Assembly: GCA_037190665.1 (NCBI GenBank)
Contig: JBBCJT010000061.1
Coordinates: 1-5,143 of the forward strand
Length of the DNA: 5,143 nucleotides
Direction of reading: 5' to 3'
Origin: JBBCJT01 sp037190665
Lineage (GTDB): Bacteria > Pseudomonadota > Alphaproteobacteria > Acetobacterales > Acetobacteraceae
This document shows positions 1-5,143 of the stretch, piece by piece. Positions within the stretch are counted from its first letter, which is position 1. Each line of letters starts with the position of its first letter. A program made the position numbers and the translations under genes. Under the pieces are notes generated by a model. The model searched no databases. It saw only the letters and a list, made by a program, of their open reading frames with translations, and was not told where the DNA came from.

Positions 1-1
1 C

Positions 2-298
2 GGCGCGCTGTTCCTCGGTCCGCGCACGAACGTAGCGTATGGCGACAAGGTCATCGGCACCAACCACACGCTGCCGACGCGCAAGGCCGCGCGCTACACG
101 GGCGGGTTGTGGGTCGGCAAGTTCATCAAGACCTGCACCTACCAGCGCGTGCTGACGGACGAGGCGAGCGCGAAGATCGGCGAGGTTTGCTCGCGGCTCT
201 GCATGCTGGAAGGCTTCGTGGGCCATGCCGAGCAGGCGAATGTGCGGGTGCGGCGCTACGGCGGGCGCAACATCCCTTACGCACACGCGGCGGACTGA
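2..298 (+). CDS. Histidinol dehydrogenase-family (HisD-like) NAD-dependent dehydrogenase, C-terminal fragment
   Basis: The first three quarters of the gene lie left of the window; 98 C-terminal residues remain, in frame from base 2 and ending in TGA. The HisD family uses NAD and zinc to oxidise an alcohol, in HisD proper through an aldehyde to a carboxylate. The fragment contains GDKVIGTNHTLPT and LEGFVGHAEQAN. Their D15, H22, E70 and H75 match E. coli HisD Asp360, His367, Glu414 and His419 in order and almost exactly in spacing, so the zinc and substrate residues of this part look intact. The segment ARYTGGLWVGKFIKTCTYQR differs from the SSGLSVxDF-type segment usual in biosynthetic HisD. It resembles, from memory, catabolic paralogues such as sulfopropanediol dehydrogenase (HpsN). 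Family membership is secure; the substrate is not. The gene converges on the next gene with a 7-bp gap. Confidence 0.88.
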   Translation, partial: GALFLGPRTNVAYGDKVIGTNHTLPTRKAARYTGGLWVGKFIKTCTYQRVLTDEASAKIGEVCSRLCMLEGFVGHAEQANVRVRRYGGRNIPYAHAAD

Positions 299-341
299 GG
301 CGGCGTCAGCCGGGCGGCGCGAGCTGGAAATAGACGCCGCC
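299..341. repeat. 9-bp inverted repeat at the convergent junction
   Basis: GGCGGCGTC at 299-307 is the exact reverse complement of GACGCCGCC at 333-341, leaving a 25-nt loop. The left arm starts on the base after the HisD-like stop codon and includes the last two bases of the neighbouring minus-strand stop codon. The right arm lies in that gene's last codons. Neither side has a T-run, so this is not a standard intrinsic terminator. It might shield 3' ends, or it may be chance in a sequence rich in GGC/GCC. Confidence 0.3.
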
Positions 342-1028
342 CAAACTCCCTCGCGCGCCGCAGAACGCGGTCACGCCTTCGGACGGCGGCGTGTGCTTCA
401 CGAGCAACACGCCGCCCTCGCGGGTGATGCGGATCGCCTCGCCCCGGTCCAGCCGGGCTTCCAGGACGGGGCCGGCGAGCCGGAACATGGCCTCGTAGTC
501 GCAGGTCCAGGCCAGGAAATCGGTGTCCACCCGGTCCATCGTCACCGTGTAATCCGCCGATTGGAAATGGCTGATCTCGACGGTTCCGGCAGCGCCCGCC
601 CACACACCATCCAGCGCGGCGGGGGCCGGATCGTCCCGGCGCAGCCCGTCGCGGCGCCGCGCGAGCGCGTCCCGCAGCCAGGACAGGCTGTCGGCATCAT
701 CCACACGCTCGCTGCCGGCCAGGATGTACAGCTCCCGCCGGAGGCTGCGGCGAAACCGTTCCTCGTCCGCACGCAGGGCCGCCCGCCCCGCCTCATCGTA
801 TTGCGGCAGCAGCGCCGCCAGCCGCTCGTCGGCCTCGCGCCGGATCGCCGCAAGCGCCGGATCGGTGCGGATCGTCGCCTCGATGATCGCCAGTTCCTTC
901 GCGCAGTCCTCATGACGGGCGCGGCAGGACAGGCGCTCCGGCTCCGCGGATGCGGTCGGGATGGCGAACAGGATCGGGGCGGCGAACAGGACACGCCGCC
1001 AGGGAGCCGCGAAGGATGGAAGGGTCAT
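306..1028 (-). CDS. Secreted protein with LprI/DUF1311-like N-terminal region, function unknown
   Basis: This is a 240-residue protein starting at ATG. Residues 1-28 form a good Sec signal peptide: Arg11-Arg12, a hydrophobic core (VLFAAPILFAIP), then a likely cleavage after ASA28. No lipobox Cys follows, so the mature protein should be periplasmic or secreted. Residues 35-131 are charged and helical. The DCAKEL...DPALAAIRREADERLAAL pattern resembles the LprI/DUF1311 fold (lysozyme-inhibitor LprI N-terminal family), but the second conserved Cys of that pattern is Arg54 here. Residues 139-236 look beta-rich, starting with LDGVWAGAAGTVEISHF and containing AWTCDYEAMF, like the small sensor/binding domains often fused to LprI regions. 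The four mature cysteines (C35, C42, C176, C223) could form two disulfides. The Shine-Dalgarno is weak; the start is chosen because it supplies the signal peptide. Calling it a lysozyme inhibitor would be a guess. Confidence 0.75.
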   Translation of the reverse strand: MTLPSFAAPWRRVLFAAPILFAIPTASAEPERLSCRARHEDCAKELAIIEATIRTDPALAAIRREADERLAALLPQYDEAGRAALRADEERFRRSLRRELYILAGSERVDDADSLSWLRDALARRRDGLRRDDPAPAALDGVWAGAAGTVEISHFQSADYTVTMDRVDTDFLAWTCDYEAMFRLAGPVLEARLDRGEAIRITREGGVLLVKHTPPSEGVTAFCGARGSLGGVYFQLAPPG

Positions 1029-1099
1029 GATCCGATGGCGCCCTGAAATTGCGCCGAGCCACTGCCCCCGATCGCTCCGGCAAGCAACGCGTAAAATCC

Positions 1100-1131
1100 T
1101 TCACAGCCGGCCGCCGCGGGGGAACTATAAT
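1100..1131 (+). promoter_or_regulatory. Candidate sigma-70-type promoter for the cysteine peptidase gene
   Basis: A perfect TATAAT lies at 1126-1131, which is striking in such GC-rich DNA. It would place a transcript start near 1138, about 23 nt before the peptidase ATG. The best -35-like hexamer is TTCACA at 1100-1105 (five of six bases match TTGACA), but the 20-bp spacer is longer than the usual 16-18. With a 17-bp spacer the -35 position (ACAGCC, 1103-1108) is poor. The -10 is convincing; the -35 is not. Confidence 0.5.
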
Positions 1132-1160
1132 CCGCGACCGGCAAATCACGGGACCAAGCG

Positions 1161-1745
1161 ATGGGCGTTTATCTGGACGTGCCGTATGTTTCCCAGTCGG
1201 GCGACCCCACCGGCTGCTGGTACGCATCCGCCTGCATGATCGGCTACTTCTTCGAGGTCGGGCCGCGCATGGGCGTGCCGCAGCTCTACACGCGCACCCT
1301 GTCCCCGCAACTGCAGCAGTTCCTCGGCGTCACGGCCGTGACCGGCCACGTCGCGACGGGCACCGCGCAATCGGCGTGGCTGATGCAGGGCACGGGCATG
1401 ACGGAGCACGAGGCGCTGGCGCGCAACGAGAATCTCAGCCCGGTGCCGCACTGCGCGCACCCGACGCACCAGTACACCGCGAAATGGCTTGAGAATTACC
1501 TGCGCAAGCACGGCCCGATCTTCTTCTACTGGATGAAGACCGCCGGCGGGCAGACCTACGGCCATGCCAGCGTGATGGTCGGCGTGCGCGACAACGGCCG
1601 GATGATCTACCACGACCCCGAAAGCGCCTCGAACCAGGAGATGCACCTCAACGCCTGGGAGCCGATCCGCCAGCGCTGGCAGTATGCGCTGATGGATCGC
1701 CACGGGGTCCTCCCCTTCTCACGGACCGCCGTGACCTCGATCTGA
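1161..1745 (+). CDS. Papain-like cysteine peptidase, C70 (AvrRpt2-like) type
   Basis: The product is a 194-residue, single-domain putative cysteine peptidase. It opens with DVPYVSQSGDPTGCWYASACM: Q12 is the likely oxyanion-hole Gln and C19 the nucleophile. H135 (YGHASVMVGV) is the catalytic His, and D152 (YHDPES) the third residue. The His-to-Asp distance of 17 is close to that in AvrRpt2 (His208/Asp226), while the Cys-to-His stretch is about 30 residues longer. GCWYASA suits C70 better than the C39-like pattern. There is no signal peptide or membrane segment, so it is cytosolic unless exported by a specialised system. GGGA at 1150-1153, 7 nt before the ATG, is a reasonable ribosome binding site, and a TATAAT lies just upstream. 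The last 27 bp overlap the 3' end of the convergent oxidoreductase gene. The substrate is unknown; nothing nearby suggests a type III or VI secretion locus. Confidence 0.8.
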   Translation: MGVYLDVPYVSQSGDPTGCWYASACMIGYFFEVGPRMGVPQLYTRTLSPQLQQFLGVTAVTGHVATGTAQSAWLMQGTGMTEHEALARNENLSPVPHCAHPTHQYTAKWLENYLRKHGPIFFYWMKTAGGQTYGHASVMVGVRDNGRMIYHDPESASNQEMHLNAWEPIRQRWQYALMDRHGVLPFSRTAVTSI

Positions 1746-3422
1746 CGCGCGGATCGCATCCGCGATCTTCTCCGCCATCATCAGCACCGGCACGTTGAGA
1801 TTGGCGCAGGGGATCGCGGGCATCAGCGAGGCATCGCAGACCCGAAGCCCCTCCACGCCGATCACGCGCCCCTCCGGATCGGTGACGGCCATCGGGTCGT
1901 CCACCCGCCCCATGCGGCAGGTGCCGGACGGGTGCCAGACGCCGCCGACATGCCGCCTCAGATGCGCGTCGAGCCGGTCCGTATCCCCGGCCAGCTCGGC
2001 CAGCGTCTGCGGAATGCCGGTCGCGATGGCGAGCACGCGGTCCCGCAGCATCGGCACCGCGTCCAGCATCGGCGCGGCGGTGGCGGTCAGCACGCCGTTG
2101 CGCCAGCCGGGCGCCAGCAGCTTTTTTACCTGCGGCGTGTAGGCCGTCGGGAAGGCGGCCCGCACCGCCGATTGCAGCACCGGCTGCGCCATCGCTGCGA
2201 CGCCGAGGCGGAAACCCTCCCGCAGCCGGATCAGGTCGCGCTCGTCGGACAGCATGCGGAACTCGACGGAGGGCTGCTCGCGTCCGCCCAGCACGCGCAC
2301 GCGCCCGCGGGAGAAGGACCGGTTGACCCACAGGTAGAAGCTGCCGATGCGCTGGCCGATGGCGTGCCAGCCGGCGCGACCCTGGATGCCGACATGCATG
2401 TCCCCCGGCTCCACGCCTTCAAGCCCGGAGGAGAAGCGCAGGATCGCCTGGATGTGGTAGCGCGGGCCGGCCGGAAGCCGAGCGCCCGGCGTCAGCCAGG
2501 CCGACAGGCCGATGGCCGGGTGTTCCTGCAGGTTCGCGCCGATGCCCGGCCGGTCGATCTTCACGTCGATCCCGGCCTCGCGCAGCACCGCGCCCGGCCC
2601 GATGCCGCTGCGTTGCAGCAGGAAGGGCGAACCGAGGGCGCCAGCGGAGACGATGGTCTGCGCGGCGCGCAGCGTCTGCCCGTCGGTCAGGACCGCGCCG
2701 GCCACCCTTCCCCGTTCCACCAACAGCCGGGTGACATGCGTGTTCGGCCGGATGCGCAGGTTGGGGCGGCGGCGGACCTCCGCCGTCAGCCAGGACGTCG
2801 CCGCCGAGGCACGCTTGCCTTCCTCGTCGAGGTTGACGGCGATGGGGAAGACCCCGTCCTCCCACGCGCCGTTCTGGTCGTCGTGCTGGGCGAAGCCGAG
2901 CGCACCGAACGCGTCCGCCGCCGCGCGGACGAAGCCGGACCATTCCCCGCGCGGCACGCGGCGGATGGGCAACGGCCCGTCCGTGCCGTGCAGGTCGCCG
3001 TCGCGGTCCAGATCGCGCTCCAGCTTGCGGAAATACGGCAGCACGTCGGACCAGCCCCAGCCGTCCGCGCCCATCGCCGCCCAGTTGTCGTAGTCGGATG
3101 GCGCGCCGCGATTGGCGCCGATGCCGTTGATCGAGGACCCGCCGCCCAGGATGCGCGCCTGCTCGAAAGCGCGGTCGGGCGCGGGCGCGTTGCCGGTATC
3201 GGTCAGCGACACGCGCAGGCCGGGCCACAGCCAGTCCTTGTTGAAGTAGGCCCGCCCCGGATAGGCGGAGGCGATGTCGGCCGGCACCTGATCCGGCGGC
3301 AGATCGGGCCCGGACTCCAGCAGCAGCACCTTCCGCGACGGGTCCTCCGACAGGCGCGCGGCCAGCACGCACCCGGCGGACCCGCCGCCCACGATCAGGA
3401 CATCGGCCGTGTCATCGTTCAT
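1719..3422 (-). CDS. GMC-family FAD-dependent oxidoreductase (choline dehydrogenase-like)
   Basis: This is a complete 567-residue flavoprotein of the glucose-methanol-choline family, which oxidises an alcohol and passes electrons to oxygen or the respiratory chain. The N-terminal FAD dinucleotide-binding motif is VGGGSAG (residues 11-17), with the ribose-binding acid at E36 (LLLESGPD). GMC signature 1 runs around RILGGGSSINGIGANRG (90-106). Signature 2 is AGALGSPFLLQRSGIGP (260-276). The C-terminal catalytic pair is H497 in WHPSGTCRMG and N541 in CANLNVP, the His/Asn arrangement of choline dehydrogenases. There is no signal peptide, so it is cytosolic or loosely membrane-bound. The ATG is fixed by its ATGA overlap with the MFS stop; no good Shine-Dalgarno is seen, which implies translational coupling. 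The same frame stays open about 300 codons further upstream, but that is shadow sequence across the MFS gene. The substrate cannot be read; calling it betA would overreach. Confidence 0.93.
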   Translation of the reverse strand: MNDDTADVLIVGGGSAGCVLAARLSEDPSRKVLLLESGPDLPPDQVPADIASAYPGRAYFNKDWLWPGLRVSLTDTGNAPAPDRAFEQARILGGGSSINGIGANRGAPSDYDNWAAMGADGWGWSDVLPYFRKLERDLDRDGDLHGTDGPLPIRRVPRGEWSGFVRAAADAFGALGFAQHDDQNGAWEDGVFPIAVNLDEEGKRASAATSWLTAEVRRRPNLRIRPNTHVTRLLVERGRVAGAVLTDGQTLRAAQTIVSAGALGSPFLLQRSGIGPGAVLREAGIDVKIDRPGIGANLQEHPAIGLSAWLTPGARLPAGPRYHIQAILRFSSGLEGVEPGDMHVGIQGRAGWHAIGQRIGSFYLWVNRSFSRGRVRVLGGREQPSVEFRMLSDERDLIRLREGFRLGVAAMAQPVLQSAVRAAFPTAYTPQVKKLLAPGWRNGVLTATAAPMLDAVPMLRDRVLAIATGIPQTLAELAGDTDRLDAHLRRHVGGVWHPSGTCRMGRVDDPMAVTDPEGRVIGVEGLRVCDASLMPAIPCANLNVPVLMMAEKIADAIRASDRGHGGP

Positions 3423-4588
3423 GCATCGAGCGTCTGTCGCGCCTTGCGCCAATGCAACGCAACCAGCAGCGAGGCAATGGCAAGTGGCGGAAGGATCGAG
3501 AGATTCAGCACTTCCCACCCGCCCCGGGCGTGCAGCATCCCGGAACTGAGCGAGGTGGTCGCGATGGTGGCGAAGACGAGGAAGTCGTTGATCGCCTGCG
3601 TCCGCACCCGGTCTTCCGGCGCATGGCAGACGGACAGCAGCGTCGTCGCGCCGACGAACATGAAGTTCCAGCCCACGCCCAGCAGCACCAGCGCCACCCA
3701 GAACACGGCGTAGCCGCGCCCGCCGGTGGTCGCGATGACGGCGCAGATGGCGGACAGTGCCGCGCCGGTCAGGATCACCCGATGCACGCCGTACCGGACG
3801 ATCAGCCGGCCGGTGAGGAAGCCTGGCAGGAACATGCCGATCGCATGCGCCTGGATGATCGACGAGGAATCGTTCACGCCGAAGCCGCAGAGCATCATCT
3901 CCACCGGCGTGACGGCCATCACGAGGTTCATCGTGCCGTAGGCCGCCATGCCGGCCGAGGCGGCGGCGAAGAAGCCGGGGCGGGTGACGATGGTGCCGAT
4001 CGGCGTGTGGCTGGTCCGGCGCGGGGGTGGCGGCGGCAGTTCGGTGAAGGTCAGCAGCGCCATGCACAGCAGCGGCAGCGTCGCGATGACGAGATAGGTG
4101 CCGAGGAACAGCGTCGCACCGACCGAGTCCTTGGTGTGCTTCACGATCTCCGGCCCGAAGGCCGCGGCCAGCACGCCGCCCGCCATCACCAGCGCGATGG
4201 CGCGCGGGCGGTAGCTCGGGTTCGCGACCTCGGCGGCGGCGAAGCGGTACTGCTGCGCCACGCCGAAGCCGATCCCGGCCGGGATCGCGCCGAGGCAGTA
4301 GAGCAGGAAGCTCTGCTGCCACACGCCGGCCGCGAAGATCAGGTTGGCGCAGACGCCGGCGAAGGCGCCCATCACCAGCACCGGCTTGCGGCCCAGCCGC
4401 GCGAACAGCACGCCGGCCGGCAGCACCGCGAGCATGGTCGAGACCATCTGCACCGCCATCGGCAGCGTCGCGAGCGACTTGTCGGAGGCGAGGCTGTAGC
4501 CGATCAGCGCGCTCATCGCCGCCTGGCCGACCACGGTCGAGTTCATCAGCGCCTGGCAGAAGAACAGCAGGCGGATGGTGCGCTTCAT
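3419..4588 (-). CDS. Major facilitator superfamily transporter
   Basis: The product is a 389-residue, highly hydrophobic inner-membrane protein, the usual length for a 12-helix MFS carrier. Helix 1 spans about residues 5-30. A motif-A-type loop, GVLFARLGRKP (59-69), sits between helices 2 and 3, and its C-half counterpart GRLIVRYGVHR is at 260-270. A central hydrophilic loop near 183-205 carries five consecutive prolines (185-189). The ATG at 4588 is preferred because helix 1 follows at once. The frame stays open 45 codons upstream, but those residues are Arg/Pro/Ser-rich and overlap thiL. The start lies 7 bp after the thiL stop with no clear Shine-Dalgarno, and the stop overlaps the GMC start (ATGA), so the three genes are probably one operon. 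The substrate and direction of transport are unknown; pairing with the GMC oxidoreductase suggests an alcohol or related compound, an inference only. Confidence 0.9.
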   Translation of the reverse strand: MKRTIRLLFFCQALMNSTVVGQAAMSALIGYSLASDKSLATLPMAVQMVSTMLAVLPAGVLFARLGRKPVLVMGAFAGVCANLIFAAGVWQQSFLLYCLGAIPAGIGFGVAQQYRFAAAEVANPSYRPRAIALVMAGGVLAAAFGPEIVKHTKDSVGATLFLGTYLVIATLPLLCMALLTFTELPPPPPRRTSHTPIGTIVTRPGFFAAASAGMAAYGTMNLVMAVTPVEMMLCGFGVNDSSSIIQAHAIGMFLPGFLTGRLIVRYGVHRVILTGAALSAICAVIATTGGRGYAVFWVALVLLGVGWNFMFVGATTLLSVCHAPEDRVRTQAINDFLVFATIATTSLSSGMLHARGGWEVLNLSILPPLAIASLLVALHWRKARQTLDA

Positions 4589-4598
4589 GCCGGCATCA
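4585..4598 (-). promoter_or_regulatory. thiL/MFS coupling junction with a three-codon minicistron
   Basis: Reading leftward on the minus strand, the thiL TGA (4598-4596) overlaps an ATG (4596-4594) as TGATG. That ATG opens a frame of only Met-Pro-Ala, whose TGA (4587-4585) overlaps the MFS ATG (4588-4586) as ATGA. Two stop/start overlaps therefore sit within 14 bases. With no strong Shine-Dalgarno for the MFS gene, terminating ribosomes could restart here. Whether the minicistron is translated is unknown. Confidence 0.35.
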
Positions 4599-5143
4599 AG
4601 CGAAATGGCTCCACCCGCCCCGGCCGAGCGGCATCGGCGCGCCGGCCGCATCGCGCACCACGACCTCGGGCGTACCGGCGACGAAGCGGCCGATGCGCGT
4701 GGCCGGGAACGGGGGTGTGGCATCGGGCGGCAGCGCGAGCAGCAGCTCGTAATCGTCGCCGCCGGTCAGCCGCGTGGCGAGCCATCCCTGCCCCGCCGCG
4801 CGCGCGGCTTCCGACGCGGGAACGGCGGCCGCCTCCACCACCGCCCCGCAGCCCGAGGCGCGGCAGATATGGCCGAGGTCCTGCACCAGCCCGTCCGAGA
4901 CATCCATCGCCGCACGGGCAACCCCGCCGATCGGCAGCAGCCGCGGCTGCGGCAGGCGGTAGCGGTCGACCAGGAAGCCCGCATGCGGCTCCGGCAGGGA
5001 TAGCCGCCCCGTGCGCACGGCCAGCCCCAGCGCGCCGTCGCCGATCGTGCCGGTCACCCACAGCGCATCGCCCGGCCGCGCGCCGCCGCGCACCACCGCC
5101 GCGCCCGGGGCGACGCTGCCGATTATGGTCAGCGACAGGGCGG
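4596..5143 (-). CDS. thiL: Thiamine-monophosphate kinase ThiL, C-terminal fragment
   Basis: ThiL phosphorylates thiamine monophosphate with ATP to give thiamine diphosphate, the active cofactor, in the cytosol. The N-terminal part, with the first ATP/Mg-binding Asp motifs, lies right of the window; 181 residues remain, in frame to base 5141. The order of motifs is typical: LTIIGSV and GGARPGDALWVTGTIGDGALGL, PQPRLLPIG, then AMDVSDGLVQDL (fragment residues 79-90) and LTGGDDYELLLALP (125-138). These last two are the AIRS/PurM-like kinase hallmarks, with acidic residues for metal binding. A GTG at 5096 could be mistaken for the start, but conserved ThiL sequence continues upstream of it to the edge. 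The gene heads the visible part of the thiL-MFS-GMC set and ends 7 bp before the MFS start. Confidence 0.95.
   Translation of the reverse strand, partial: ALSLTIIGSVAPGAAVVRGGARPGDALWVTGTIGDGALGLAVRTGRLSLPEPHAGFLVDRYRLPQPRLLPIGGVARAAMDVSDGLVQDLGHICRASGCGAVVEAAAVPASEAARAAGQGWLATRLTGGDDYELLLALPPDATPPFPATRIGRFVAGTPEVVVRDAAGAPMPLGRGGWSHFA

Noticed and set aside
225..1046. A 273-codon plus-strand frame opposite the secreted protein gene
   Set aside because: It has no motif, has shadow-type composition, and starts inside the HisD-like gene. The minus-strand frame has a good signal peptide and sensible domains.
1029..1160. Search for a promoter for the minus-strand secreted protein, a small RNA or an operator palindrome in the divergent intergenic region
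   Set aside because: Apart from the rightward TATAAT I found no convincing leftward -10/-35 pair, no long palindrome and no repeated operator-like site.
1748..1767. Overlapping hairpins just past the peptidase stop (CGCGGAT/ATCCGCG at 1748-1764; GATCGC/GCGATC at 1752-1767), possible terminator
   Set aside because: The stems are only 6-7 bp, no T-run follows, and the bases encode the conserved IADAIRA helix of the GMC C-terminus, which explains the symmetry well enough.
1932..3713. A 593-codon open frame on the plus strand, antisense to the GMC and MFS genes
   Set aside because: Its product is Arg/Gly/Ala/Gln-rich with no recognisable motif, and it lies opposite a clear GMC oxidoreductase. 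Long antisense frames are expected in DNA this GC-rich.
3423..4322. A 300-codon upstream extension of the GMC reading frame, which could suggest a longer or fused protein
   Set aside because: The FAD motif of GMC proteins begins right after the ATG at 3422. The extension is low-complexity and overlaps a well-supported MFS gene in another frame.
4589..4723. A 45-residue N-terminal extension of the MFS protein
   Set aside because: The extra residues are Arg/Pro/Ser-rich, overlap the thiL 3' end, and precede a natural MFS start with helix 1 directly after it.
5094..5096. GTG codon as the start of a short 166-residue ThiL
   Set aside because: The frame continues upstream with conserved ThiL sequence (LTIIGSVAPGAA) to the window edge, so the gene is cut by the window, not shortened.

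Overview
This is a GC-rich stretch (roughly 70% G+C by eye) that is almost completely coding. It holds six genes, two of them cut by the window edges. The strong GC bias at third codon positions, the GMC oxidoreductase, the HisD-family paralogue and the ThiL sequence all fit an alphaproteobacterium, possibly Rhodospirillales/Acetobacteraceae. That placement is inferred from composition and gene style; no marker gene here proves it.

Layout, left to right. (1) Bases 2-298, plus strand: the C-terminal 98 residues of a histidinol dehydrogenase-family enzyme. It looks more like the HisD-related dehydrogenases of sulfonate and other polyol catabolism than like biosynthetic HisD. (2) Bases 306-1028, minus strand: a secreted 240-residue protein with an LprI/DUF1311-like helical half and a beta-rich C-terminal half. 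It converges on gene 1 with a 7-bp gap. (3) Bases 1029-1160: the only real intergenic region (132 bp), between two divergent genes. It carries a perfect TATAAT facing right. (4) Bases 1161-1745, plus strand: a 194-residue papain-like cysteine peptidase (C70/AvrRpt2-like) with Gln, Cys, His and Asp in the expected places and no signal peptide. (5) Bases 1719-5143, minus strand: a tightly packed set read right to left, thiL (partial, thiamine-monophosphate kinase), then an MFS transporter, then a GMC-family FAD oxidoreductase. thiL and the MFS gene are 7 bp apart; the MFS and GMC genes share an ATGA stop/start overlap. The GMC gene ends 27 bp inside the 3' end of the peptidase gene, tail to tail.

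Functionally, thiL is housekeeping (thiamine diphosphate synthesis). The MFS and GMC pair could be an uptake-and-oxidation module for an unidentified alcohol, or the MFS protein could export a product; the sequence does not name a substrate. The peptidase and the secreted protein share a divergent intergenic region, but nothing else links them. I see no mobile element, CRISPR array, RNA gene or direct-repeat cluster. No clear new system is visible. The items most worth a second look are the orphan C70-like peptidase with its own promoter, the thiL-MFS-GMC coupling, and the three-codon minicistron bridging thiL and the MFS gene.
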